Assembly: GCF_008806595.1 (NCBI RefSeq)
Contig: NZ_VZRB01000013.1
Location: forward strand, 62,001 to 126,000
Source: Streptomyces luteolifulvus
GTDB taxonomy: Bacteria; Actinomycetota; Actinomycetes; Streptomycetales; Streptomycetaceae
DNA length: 64,000 nucleotides
Direction: 5' to 3'
Shown: positions 6,854 to 15,386 of the stretch, piece after piece
Position numbering within the stretch: position 1 is the first letter of the stretch
Layout: every line of letters starts with the position of its first letter
The notes under the pieces: generated by a model
Database searches by the model: none
Told to the model about the DNA's origin: nothing
What the model saw: only the letters and a program-made list of their open reading frames with translations
Program-made: the position numbers and the translations under genes

Positions 6854-9541
6854 ATGACGGAGGTACGGCCGACGGCGGCCGCCTCGACTGCTTCCCTGTG
6901 GGAGCGCGGCGAGGAAGTCGCCGCCGTGGAGCGAGCGGTCGACACCCTCTGCGCGGACCGCGCCTCCTCCGGCAGCGTGCTGGTGCTGCGGGGCGAGGCG
7001 GGCTTCGGCAAGACCGCCCTGCTGGCCGAGACGCGCCGCATCGCCGAACGGCGCGGCTGCACCGTGTGGTCGGCCCGCGGCGGCGAGACCCTCCGGTCGG
7101 TCCCCTTCAACGTGGTCCGGCAGCTGTTACAGCCGGCGCTCGTGTCCCTGATGCCCGAGGAGGCGCGCGAGTACCTCGGCGACTGGTACGACATCGCCGG
7201 TCCCGCCCTCGGCATCGCGGACCCCGGCGAGCGGCAGGCCGACCCGCAGGGCGTGTGCGACGGTCTGGTCGCCGCGGTGCGCCGGCTGGCCAAGCGCGAC
7301 TGGCCGCTCGTGCTGCTGATCGACGACGCGCACTGGGCCGACCAGGAGACCCTGCAGTGGCTCGCCGCGTTCGCCGAACGCCTCGACGACCTGTCCGTCC
7401 TGGTCGTGGTCGCCCGCCGGAACGGCGACGTGTCCGGCGAGAGCGCCCGCCTGCTCGACACGGTCGCCGCCGCCTCGGGCCGGCCCGTCGCCACCCTGAG
7501 CGCCCTGACCCCGGACGCGACCGCAGGGCTCACCCGCGCCACGCTGGGCGCGCACGCCGACGCCCCGTTCTGCCGCGAGGTCTGGGCCGTCACCGGCGGC
7601 AACCCCTACGAGACGGTCGAACTCCTCGCCAAGGTGCGCGACAGCGAGCTGCAGCCGACCGAGTCCGCGGCCGCCGAACTGCGCGACCTGAACCGCTCCG
7701 CCCGCGGCGGCGGCCTCGTCGCCCGCCTGGAGGAACTCGGCATCGACGCCACCCGGTTCGCCTGGGCGGCCGCCATCCTCGGCACCGGCATCTCGGTCGG
7801 CCTGGTCGCCCGCCTGGCCACCATGCGCCGCGACGATGCCGTGCGCTGCGCCGAACTCCTGCGCACCGCCCGCATCCTCACCGAGCCCGACCCCGCCAAC
7901 GGCCCGGCGGACGAGGGCGACCTGGAGTTCGTCCACCCGCTGATCGCCAGCGCCGTCTACGACTCCATCCCCGACGCCCTGCGCACGGCCATGCACGGCA
8001 TCGCCGCCCAGGTCGTCACCGACTCCGGGCTCGGCGCCGCGGCCGCCTCCCGCCACCTTCTCCAGGTCCACCCGGACGACGACGAGGAACTGGTCGAGCA
8101 GTTGCGCGAGGCCGCCCGCGAGCACCTCGCCGTCGGCGCCCCCGACGCGGCCCGGCGCTGCCTCGAACGCGCCCTGCTGGAACCGCCCGATCCGGCGGTC
8201 CACGCACGCGTGCTCTACGAGCTCGGCTGCGCCACCCTGCTGACCGCGCCCGCCAAGACCATCGGCCATCTGCAGACCGCGCTCGCCATCACCGGCCTCG
8301 ACGACGACGAGCGCGTGGACGCCGTCGTCCGGCTCTCCCAGGCCCTGCTCCACAACAACCAGCTGGAGGAGGCCGTCCGCGCGGTCGAGGCGGAGGCCGC
8401 CCGGCACGAACCCGGGCCCGCGAAGCTGCGACTGCAGGCCGTGCACTACATGTGGGAGGGCGTCCACGCCCAGGAATCCTCCTCACCCGGCCGCTCCGAG
8501 TCCCTCGCCGCACTCGCCCGCACCTGCACCGGCCGGGACAACTCCGAGCGCGCCCTGCTCATCCTGCGCGGCTTCGACGCCATGACCCACGGCGAGAACG
8601 CCGAGGAGGTCGCCGAACTGTGCGACCGCGCCCTCGTCAACGGCCGCCTGGCGCCCGGACTCGGCTGGACCGACACCGAATGGGGCATCGAGCTCCTGCT
8701 GATGCTGGCCACCGCGTACGCCTACACCGACCGGCTCGACCGCGCCGAGGCCCTGTACTCCGAAGGCCTGCGCACCTACGAGTCGGCCGGCTGGAGCGGC
8801 GGCCATCTCGCCCTGGCCCACGCCTACGTCGGACTCGCCCACCGCAGGCGCGGCCGGCTCAGGGAGGCGGAGACCTCGCTGCGCGAGTCGCTGCGGCTGG
8901 CCGAGCGCGTCGGCCGCGGTCTGCCCCTGTACTGGACGGCGACCTGCAACCTCGTCGACACGCTGCTCGCCCGGGGCCATGTCGAGGAGGCCTGGTCGAT
9001 CGCCGGGCAGTACGGCTTCGCCCCGCCGTACCCCTCCACCATCGTGCTGCCCGACCCGAGGTCGGTGCGCGGCCGGCTGCTGCTCGCGGTGGGCCGCACC
9101 AAGGAGGGCATCAACGAACTGGAGGCCGCCGAGAAGGCGGCGGCCGCCCGCGGCCACCACAACCCGGTCCTCGTCCCCTGGGCCGTCGACCTCGCCCGCG
9201 CCCTGGCCACCGAGGACCCGACGCGGGCCGCCCAGCTCGCCACCGACGTCCGCCGGCACGCCGAACGCTTCGGCACCGACACCGCCGTCGGCGAGGCCCT
9301 GCGCTGCGCCGCGGCCCTGGAGACCGGGCAGCGCGCAGTGCGACTGGCCGCCCAGGCGGTCGCCTATCTGGAGGCCTCGCCCTGCCAGTACGAACACGCC
9401 GCGGCCCGAGTCGAGTACGGCATCGCCGCCCGCTCCACGGCAGAACTCAACCGGGGCCTGGCCCTGGCCCGTTCCTGCGGAGCGGACGGCCTGGTGGCCC
9501 GGGCGAGGGAGGTACTGGAGACGGGACGGGGACTGCGTTAA
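6854..9541 (+). CDS. LAL-type STAND ATPase regulator lacking a LuxR HTH, with a TTA codon
   Basis: This 895-residue protein has a Walker A at residues 47-55 (GEAGFGKTA), a Walker B with LLIDDAHWAD at about 154-163, then a long alpha-helical TPR-like region. This is the layout of large ATP-binding LuxR (LAL) regulators, but the protein stops about 15 residues after the helical repeats and has no C-terminal LuxR helix-turn-helix. A leucine TTA codon sits at codon 92 (7127-7129), so translation should depend on the bldA tRNA and be developmentally timed. GGGGAGG precedes the ATG. Its stop overlaps the stop of the convergent gene. It may act through a partner rather than by direct DNA binding. 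Confidence 0.85.
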   Translation: MTEVRPTAAASTASLWERGEEVAAVERAVDTLCADRASSGSVLVLRGEAGFGKTALLAETRRIAERRGCTVWSARGGETLRSVPFNVVRQLLQPALVSLMPEEAREYLGDWYDIAGPALGIADPGERQADPQGVCDGLVAAVRRLAKRDWPLVLLIDDAHWADQETLQWLAAFAERLDDLSVLVVVARRNGDVSGESARLLDTVAAASGRPVATLSALTPDATAGLTRATLGAHADAPFCREVWAVTGGNPYETVELLAKVRDSELQPTESAAAELRDLNRSARGGGLVARLEELGIDATRFAWAAAILGTGISVGLVARLATMRRDDAVRCAELLRTARILTEPDPANGPADEGDLEFVHPLIASAVYDSIPDALRTAMHGIAAQVVTDSGLGAAAASRHLLQVHPDDDEELVEQLREAAREHLAVGAPDAARRCLERALLEPPDPAVHARVLYELGCATLLTAPAKTIGHLQTALAITGLDDDERVDAVVRLSQALLHNNQLEEAVRAVEAEAARHEPGPAKLRLQAVHYMWEGVHAQESSSPGRSESLAALARTCTGRDNSERALLILRGFDAMTHGENAEEVAELCDRALVNGRLAPGLGWTDTEWGIELLLMLATAYAYTDRLDRAEALYSEGLRTYESAGWSGGHLALAHAYVGLAHRRRGRLREAETSLRESLRLAERVGRGLPLYWTATCNLVDTLLARGHVEEAWSIAGQYGFAPPYPSTIVLPDPRSVRGRLLLAVGRTKEGINELEAAEKAAAARGHHNPVLVPWAVDLARALATEDPTRAAQLATDVRRHAERFGTDTAVGEALRCAAALETGQRAVRLAAQAVAYLEASPCQYEHAAARVEYGIAARSTAELNRGLALARSCGADGLVARAREVLETGRGLR

Positions 9542-9870
9542 CCCGACGGCCCCGACGGCCTGCCGGGCCCGGGCGGAAACGGCCCGCACACGTACGCACC
9601 GGTCTCGAACGGCCTGCCCCAGGGGACCGGGAACTCGCCGCGCCGGACGGCTGCCCGCGACTCGTCGTCGTTGCGGTACGGCAGGGGGATCATCGTCACC
9701 GGCAGCGACTCACCGGTGAGGCGTGACTTCGCGGCCACCGGACGCACCAGCAAACGGGAACCGGGACCGTGCTCCCTCCACGTGGCCAGCGTGGCCCATA
9801 CGTCGCCGAACGGATGCCGGACGAGCACGAGCACGTCCTCGGGCCGGACTTCGGGTTCCCTGCCGTCCAT
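9538..9870 (-). CDS. Conserved hypothetical protein, 110 aa
   Basis: I do not recognise this protein as a named family. It is a soluble 110-residue polypeptide with a basic middle and a Pro/Gly-rich tail, no signal peptide and no membrane helix. Codon bias matches neighbouring genes. It converges on the LAL-type gene (the two TAA stops share bases) and starts 22 bp downstream of the SDR stop on the same strand, so it may be the second gene of that transcript. Confidence 0.6.
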   Translation of the reverse strand: MDGREPEVRPEDVLVLVRHPFGDVWATLATWREHGPGSRLLVRPVAAKSRLTGESLPVTMIPLPYRNDDESRAAVRRGEFPVPWGRPFETGAYVCGPFPPGPGRPSGPSG

Positions 9871-9891
9871 GCCCTCAGGGTAGGCCGCGCA

Positions 9892-10683
9892 TCACGGCTC
9901 CAGCAGCTGTTCGGTGACCGCCGCCAGCCGCTCGCGCACCTGAGGATCGTAGGTGTCCTCGTGTGCTCGTGCGGGACGTGTGCCGTCGAAGTAGCCGCCC
10001 GAGCCCAGGTCCTGGGTGGCCAGGGCCAGTACCCCCGGGGCGCCGTCCGCGACCGTGCTCCACGGGGTGATGCTGCTGTCGCGGACCATGGTGGTGTCCA
10101 TGTACGTCGCAGGGTGCAGCACATTGACCGCGACGCCGGTGCCCCGCAGCTCCTCGGCGAGGGCGAAGGTGTGGGCGGCGAGCGCGAGCTTGCTGCGGCA
10201 GTACGCCGACACACCGCTGTAGCCGCGGGTGCACTCGGGGTCGTCGAAGTCGAGGGGCTCCTGCCCGGCCGAGCCCACGTTGACGATCCGCGCGGGGGGG
10301 TTGGCACGCAGCACCGGCAGCAGGGCCCTGGTGAGCGCGACCGGCGCCAAGTAGTTGACCGCGAGCCGCAGTTCGTGCCCGTCGGCACTCTGCTCACGCC
10401 CCGAGCCGCGCGGCCCGAAGCCCACACCCGCGTTGTTGACCAGCACGTCCAGCTCGGGGTGCGCCTCGGCCACCCGTGCGCCCAGCTCGCGCACCCGGGC
10501 GAGCGAGGCCAGATCGGCGACGAACCCTTCGGCCGCGCCCTCGGCGCGCAGCTCCTCGACGAGCTTGTCCGTACGCTCCGGGTCGCGGCCGTGCGCGAGG
10601 ACGAGGTGACCGGAGCGGACCAGCTCGAAGGCGACGTACCGGCCGAGGCCGGAGGTGGCACCGGTGATCAGAATCGTGGACAT
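9892..10683 (-). CDS. Short-chain dehydrogenase/reductase (SDR)
   Basis: This 263-residue NAD(P)-dependent oxidoreductase carries the classical glycine motif GATSGLG (8-14), NNAG (83-86) and the catalytic pair Tyr161/Lys165 in YCRSK. The overall pattern is closest to the retinol-dehydrogenase/protochlorophyllide-reductase-like SDR branch, where substrates vary widely. It is cytoplasmic, with no membrane helix. The in-frame upstream GTG at 10713 is less likely because the Rossmann strand begins right after the ATG at 10683. Substrate is not inferable. Confidence 0.87.
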   Translation of the reverse strand: MSTILITGATSGLGRYVAFELVRSGHLVLAHGRDPERTDKLVEELRAEGAAEGFVADLASLARVRELGARVAEAHPELDVLVNNAGVGFGPRGSGREQSADGHELRLAVNYLAPVALTRALLPVLRANPPARIVNVGSAGQEPLDFDDPECTRGYSGVSAYCRSKLALAAHTFALAEELRGTGVAVNVLHPATYMDTTMVRDSSITPWSTVADGAPGVLALATQDLGSGGYFDGTRPARAHEDTYDPQVRERLAAVTEQLLEP

Positions 10684-10738
10684 GCCTCCACCGTAGGCAG
10701 GCAGCGCAGGCATGTCATGGGTGCCCCCGCGCCCCCGC

Positions 10739-11758
10739 TCAGGGCGACTTGACGAACACGACCCACACCTGGCCCTGGGCGAAGTTCATCGGCCTGCCGT
10801 TCGGGGTCGTGAACTCCGTACCGTCCGTGGCCTCCTCACGGGACCACTCGGCGTCGTAGGACCGCCCGTCGCGCAGCACCTTCGCCTTCCCCGAGCCGAC
10901 CGTCTCCGTGTACGGGGTGTTGTTGCCGAGGAAGTCGTGGAACGAAGACCTGCGCACCTTCACGTACTGCACGACGACCGTCGCCGGTGCCACCCGCTTC
11001 CCGGTCGTGGTCACGGTGGGCGTCCCGTCCATCGACACCAGCCAGCGGTCCTGTCTCTCGGACCAGGCGAAGGTGAAGCGGGCCGCCGGGTAGCGGACGG
11101 TGCGCGAGGCCTCCAGCCTGCCGCCCGGGGGTGCGTCCCCGTAGCGGAAGCCGGTCGTCAGGGCGGCCCGGCCCGGCGGATCGGGTGTCAGCCGGTTCGG
11201 CCGCAGATAGAGGTTGTGCGGCGCGGCCTTGTCGCCGCCGCGGAAGTAGGCGTCGGACGTCTTGCCCGGCGGCTCCGGGCGCACGGGTGCCTGGTCGATC
11301 AGCGGCAGCAGTTTGTGCTGCGCCCCCGAGAAGGCGAGCATCGGCTCGTCGAACTGACGCAGCAGTTCCAGATCGGATTCGCGTGCGCTGCGCACCGGCC
11401 CGACGGTGTCCGGGAACCTGGTCGCGTACACCGCCATGAGACGGCTCAGCCCGCCCTCCACCTGCTCCGCGTACACGACGTCCGCCGAGTCCAGGCCCGT
11501 CTGGGGCCGGGCGGCGCGCACGTTGTCGATCTTCACGGCGAGTACGGAGCCGGTCGGGGTGGCGCTGGGGGAGGTGCTGGGGGTGGCGGGACCGGTCGCG
11601 GTGCTGCTCGGGACCGGCGTACGCAGCCGGCCGCGTCCGTCGTCGACCGGGCCGCGCCCTCCCGTGCAGCCCGCCGCGACGGACACCGCCGCCGTGGCGG
11701 CCAGCAGAGCCCATGTCGTCGCGGCGCGCGGTCGGCGCGTCTTCCGTCCCGTTCTCAC
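10739..11758 (-). CDS. DUF3048 lipoprotein (YerB-like)
   Basis: This 339-residue precursor begins with a basic n-region and hydrophobic stretch ending in a lipobox (VAAGC, Cys31), so it is probably lipid-anchored outside the membrane. The mature part contains VKIDNVRAARPQTGLDSADVVYAE and GPVRSARESD, diagnostic of the DUF3048 family that includes Bacillus YerB. A Ser/Thr/Pro-rich linker follows the lipobox. Biochemical role is unknown for the family. The start is a GTG at 11758. Confidence 0.85.
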   Translation of the reverse strand: MRTGRKTRRPRAATTWALLAATAAVSVAAGCTGGRGPVDDGRGRLRTPVPSSTATGPATPSTSPSATPTGSVLAVKIDNVRAARPQTGLDSADVVYAEQVEGGLSRLMAVYATRFPDTVGPVRSARESDLELLRQFDEPMLAFSGAQHKLLPLIDQAPVRPEPPGKTSDAYFRGGDKAAPHNLYLRPNRLTPDPPGRAALTTGFRYGDAPPGGRLEASRTVRYPAARFTFAWSERQDRWLVSMDGTPTVTTTGKRVAPATVVVQYVKVRRSSFHDFLGNNTPYTETVGSGKAKVLRDGRSYDAEWSREEATDGTEFTTPNGRPMNFAQGQVWVVFVKSP

Positions 11759-11946
11759 CGTGGCACCACATCCCGTGTCTTCGATTGTGCGCTCATCAGT
11801 TCATTCGTGCCTCTACCCGTTCGGTTCCGATGGGGCTCGTCGACTACGCCGACCGGCCCACCGCTCACGGTTCGGCGCGGCGCGTCCGGGTACCCGGGCG
11901 CCACCGCAGGACCGGACACGCCGACCTGACGGAGGGAGAGCGCGCG

Positions 11947-13137
11947 ATGAAGGCAGTGACCTGGCAGGGCAAGCGGGACGTACGGGTGGAGACCGTGCCC
12001 GATCCGAGGATCGAGGAGCCGACGGACGCCGTCATCCGCATCACCTCCACCGGACTGTGCGGCTCCGACCTGCACCTCTACGAGGTGCTCACCCCGTTCA
12101 TGACACCCGGCGACATCCTCGGCCATGAACCCATGGGCATCGTCGAGGAGGTCGGCGCGGCCGTGCCGGACCTCGCGGCGGGCGACCGGGTCGTGGTGCC
12201 GTTCCAGATCGCCTGCGGCAACTGCTGGATGTGCATGACCGGCCTGCCGACCCAGTGCGAGACCACCCAGGTCACCAGCGAGGGCATGGGCGCCGCCCTG
12301 TTCGGCTACACCCGGCTGTACGGTGCGGTACCGGGCGCCCAGGCCGAATACCTGCGTGTCCCGCAGGCGCAGTTCGGTCCGATCAAGGTCCCCGAGGGCC
12401 CGCCCGACGACCGCTTCGTCTACCTCTCCGACGTGCTGCCCACCGCCTGGCAGGCGGTCGCCTACGCGGACATCCCCGAGGGCGGCAGCGTCGCCGTGCT
12501 CGGCCTCGGCCCGATCGGGGACATGGCCTGCCGCATCGCCAAGGTCCGTGGCGCCGGCCAGGTGTTCGGGGTGGACCTGGTGAGCGAGCGGCTGCGCCGG
12601 GCGCGGGCCCGGGGTGTGCAGACGTACGACCTGAGGGGCTTCGACAACGAGAAGGATCTCGTCCAGGCGATCCGCGACGAGACGGACGGCCGCGGTCCCG
12701 ACGCGGTGATCGACGCCGTCGGCACCGAGGCACACGGCAGCGCGGCCGCCCGGCTGGCCCAGCAGGCCTCGGCGCTGCTTCCGCGCAAGCTCGGCGGCCC
12801 GTTCGCGGAACGCTTCAGCATCGACCGGCTCGCCGCCCTCCACACCGCCATCGAGCTGGTGCGCCGCGGCGGCACCCTCTCGCTCGTCGGCGTGTACGGC
12901 GGCACGGCCGATCCCTTGCCGATGCTCACGATGTTCGACAAACAGCTCCAGATCCGGATGGGCCAGGCCAACGTACGGCGCTGGAGCGACGAGATCATCC
13001 CCTACCTCAAGGACGAGGACCCGCTCGGCGTCGAGGAGTTCGCCACCCATCGGCTGCCGCTCGACGAGGCCCCGCGCGCCTACGAGATGTTCCAGCGCAA
13101 GCAGGACGGCGCGGTCAAGGTGCTGATGAGGCCCTGA
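11947..13137 (+). CDS. Zinc-dependent alcohol dehydrogenase (MDR superfamily)
   Basis: This 396-residue medium-chain dehydrogenase has catalytic zinc ligands Cys38 and His60-Glu61, and a structural zinc lobe with Cys90, Cys93, Cys96 and Cys104. The cofactor-binding motif VLGLGPIGDMA lies at about 188-198. Length, and the insertion around LFGYTRLYGAVPGAQAEY, place it in the formaldehyde/threonine-dehydrogenase-like group commonly annotated as zinc-dependent alcohol dehydrogenase. GGAGGGAG precedes the ATG. The gene stands alone, converging on the ligase gene. Physiological substrate is uncertain. Confidence 0.88.
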   Translation: MKAVTWQGKRDVRVETVPDPRIEEPTDAVIRITSTGLCGSDLHLYEVLTPFMTPGDILGHEPMGIVEEVGAAVPDLAAGDRVVVPFQIACGNCWMCMTGLPTQCETTQVTSEGMGAALFGYTRLYGAVPGAQAEYLRVPQAQFGPIKVPEGPPDDRFVYLSDVLPTAWQAVAYADIPEGGSVAVLGLGPIGDMACRIAKVRGAGQVFGVDLVSERLRRARARGVQTYDLRGFDNEKDLVQAIRDETDGRGPDAVIDAVGTEAHGSAAARLAQQASALLPRKLGGPFAERFSIDRLAALHTAIELVRRGGTLSLVGVYGGTADPLPMLTMFDKQLQIRMGQANVRRWSDEIIPYLKDEDPLGVEEFATHRLPLDEAPRAYEMFQRKQDGAVKVLMRP

Positions 13138-13187
13138 GGCCCTGAGGCCCTGAAGGAGCCCTGAGGCCCTGAAGGAGCCCTGAGGCC
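13132..13187. repeat. 19-bp direct tandem repeat between convergent genes
   Basis: Two adjacent copies of CCCTGAGGCCCTGAAGGAG (13140-13158 and 13159-13177) are flanked by partial copies, starting over the stop codon of the dehydrogenase gene. They look like slipped-strand duplication, with no coding role. Confidence 0.8.
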
Positions 13188-13192
13188 CCCGG

Positions 13193-14284
13193 TCAGGCCG
13201 CGGGACCGCCCGGTCGGGCCGGTGGACCGAGGATCTCGGCCAGGTCGTAGCGGACCGGCTCCTCCAGTTGCGCGTAGGTGCAGCTCTCCGGGGTCCGGTC
13301 CGGGCGCCAGCGGCGGAACCGGGCCGTGTGCCGGAAGCGCACGCCGTTCTCCATGTGGTCGTACGCCACCTCGGCCACCCGCTCCGGCCGCAGCGGCACC
13401 CAGGACAGGTCCTTCTTGCCCGACCAGCGGCTGGGCGCACCGGGCAGCCGGGCGCTCTCGTGCGCCTCCTCCTCGGCCCACGCCGCCCAGGGATGCCCCG
13501 AGACGTCCTCCATGCGCAGCGGCTCCAGCTCCTCCACCAGCTCGGCGCGGCGCTTCATCGAGAAGGCCGCCGACACCCCGATGTGCTGGAGCCTGCCGTG
13601 CTCGTCGTGGAGGCCCAGCAGCAGCGAGCCCACGATCGGGCCGCTCTTGTGGAGGCGGTAGCCGGCCACCACGACATCCGCCGTGCGCTCGTGCTTGATC
13701 TTGAACATGGCGCGCTCGTCCTGGAGATAGCGCAGGCCGAGCGGCTTGGCGACGACTCCGTCCAGGCCCGCCCCCTCGTACTGCTCGAACCAGCGCTGTG
13801 CCACATCGATGTCCGTCGTCGCCGGCGCCAGATGCACCGGCGCCGTCACCCCGGCCAGCGCCCTGGCAAGCAGCGCCCTGCGGTCGCCGAGCGGGACGTC
13901 GAGCAGCGACTCGTCGGCCAGCGCCAGCAGGTCGAAGGCGACGAACGAGGCCGGCGTCTTCTCGGCCAGCATCCGCACCCGGGAGTCGGCGGGATGGATG
14001 CGCTCGGTGAGCGCGTCGAAGTCCAGTCGGCCCTCCCGTGCGATCACGATCTCCCCGTCCAGCACACAGCGCTTGGGCACCCGCTCCTTCAGCGCCACCA
14101 CCAGCTCGGGGAAGTACCTGGTCAACGGCTTGCCCGTACGACTGCCCAGCTCCACGTCGGTGCCGTCCCGGAACACGATCGCCCGGAACCCGTCCCACTT
14201 CGCCTCGTAGTGCATGCCCGGCGGGATCTTCGCCACCGACTTGGCGAGCATGGGCTTCACGGGCGGCATCACCGGCAGGTCCAT
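13193..14284 (-). CDS. ATP-dependent DNA ligase (LigD ligase-domain type)
   Basis: This 363-residue DNA ligase has the nucleotidyl-acceptor lysine in EAKWDGFR (Lys29), motif III around FVAFDLLAL, motif IV LDGVVAKP, and motif V MFKIKHERTADVVV, followed by an OB-fold domain. It seals nicks using ATP, as in bacterial non-homologous end joining or accessory repair. There is no polymerase or nuclease domain in the same polypeptide. The polymerase-domain gene is divergent, 75 bp away, so the classical LigD activities are divided into separate genes here. The ATG at 14284 puts the lysine motif at the usual distance. Confidence 0.9.
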   Translation of the reverse strand: MDLPVMPPVKPMLAKSVAKIPPGMHYEAKWDGFRAIVFRDGTDVELGSRTGKPLTRYFPELVVALKERVPKRCVLDGEIVIAREGRLDFDALTERIHPADSRVRMLAEKTPASFVAFDLLALADESLLDVPLGDRRALLARALAGVTAPVHLAPATTDIDVAQRWFEQYEGAGLDGVVAKPLGLRYLQDERAMFKIKHERTADVVVAGYRLHKSGPIVGSLLLGLHDEHGRLQHIGVSAAFSMKRRAELVEELEPLRMEDVSGHPWAAWAEEEAHESARLPGAPSRWSGKKDLSWVPLRPERVAEVAYDHMENGVRFRHTARFRRWRPDRTPESCTYAQLEEPVRYDLAEILGPPARPGGPAA

Positions 14285-14359
14285 GCTCCAGATTCTGCCC
14301 GCATACCCCCCTTGCCGCCCGGTGTGCGGGGTGTGCGTGGTGGGCCTACCGTGGCTCGC

Positions 14360-15379
14360 ATGGGCGAAGCGGTGGAACTGCAAGCGGGTGGCCGCAGCGT
14401 ACGGCTGTCCAGCCCGGACAAGGTCTTCTTCCCGGAGCGCGGTTTCACCAAGCTGGACCTCGCCCGCTACTACCAGGCGGTCGCCCCCGGCATCCTGCGT
14501 GCCCTGCGCAACCGGCCCACCACCCTGGAGCGCTACCCGGACGGTGTGACCGGCGAGTCCTTCTTCCAGAAGCGGGCGCCCAAGAACATGCCCGACTGGA
14601 TCCCGACCGCCCACATCACCTTCCCCAGCGGCCGCAGCGCGGACGAGATGTGCCCCACGGAGGAGGCCGCCGTCCTGTGGGCCGCCCAGTACGGCACCCT
14701 CACCTTCCACCCCTGGCCGGTGCGCCGCAACGACGTCGACAGCCCGGACGAACTCCGTATCGACCTCGATCCGCAGCCCGGCACCGACTATGACGACGCC
14801 GTGCGCGCCGCCCATGAACTGCGCTCCGTCCTCGACGAGTTCGGCGGACTGCGCGGCTGGCCCAAGACCTCCGGCGGCCGCGGCCTGCATGTCTTCGTGC
14901 CCATCGAACCCCGCTGGACCTTCACCCAGGTCCGGCGCGCGGCGATCGCCGTCGGCCGTGAGATGGAGCGGCGGATGCCGGAGCAGGTGACGATCAGGTG
15001 GTGGAAGGAGGAGCGGGGCGCCCGTATCTTCCTGGACTACAACCAGACGGCGCGGGACCGCACGATCGCCTCCGCCTATTCCGTAAGACCCCGCCCGCAC
15101 GCCCCTGTCTCGGCACCCCTGCGCTGGGAGGAGGTGGGCGAGGCCCGCCCCCGCGACTTCGACCTGGCCACCATGCCCGCGCGGTTCGCCGAACTCGGCG
15201 ACGTGCACGCCGACATGGACGAGCACGCCTTCTCCCTCGACGCCCTGCTCGACCTCGCCCGCCGCGACGAACACGACCACGGCCTCGGCGACCTGCCGTA
15301 TCCGCCGGAGTACCCGAAGATGCCCGGCGAACCGAAACGCGTCCAGCCGAGCCGCGCGAAGAAGGACCCGCAGGGGTAG
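14360..15379 (+). CDS. LigD-type polymerase/primase domain protein (AEP superfamily)
   Basis: This 339-residue stand-alone polymerase domain of bacterial NHEJ extends or fills DNA ends with NTPs/dNTPs. The catalytic Asp pair is in RIDLDPQ (Asp135, Asp137), and GGRGLHVFVPI supplies the conserved glycine/His motif of the archaeo-eukaryotic primase fold. The second metal region (DYNQTARDRTIASAYSVR) is present. It is divergent from the ATP-dependent ligase gene, and the shared 75-bp gap suggests co-regulation. No ku gene lies in the window. Start ATG at 14360. Confidence 0.9.
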   Translation: MGEAVELQAGGRSVRLSSPDKVFFPERGFTKLDLARYYQAVAPGILRALRNRPTTLERYPDGVTGESFFQKRAPKNMPDWIPTAHITFPSGRSADEMCPTEEAAVLWAAQYGTLTFHPWPVRRNDVDSPDELRIDLDPQPGTDYDDAVRAAHELRSVLDEFGGLRGWPKTSGGRGLHVFVPIEPRWTFTQVRRAAIAVGREMERRMPEQVTIRWWKEERGARIFLDYNQTARDRTIASAYSVRPRPHAPVSAPLRWEEVGEARPRDFDLATMPARFAELGDVHADMDEHAFSLDALLDLARRDEHDHGLGDLPYPPEYPKMPGEPKRVQPSRAKKDPQG

Positions 15380-15386
15380 GCCCGCG

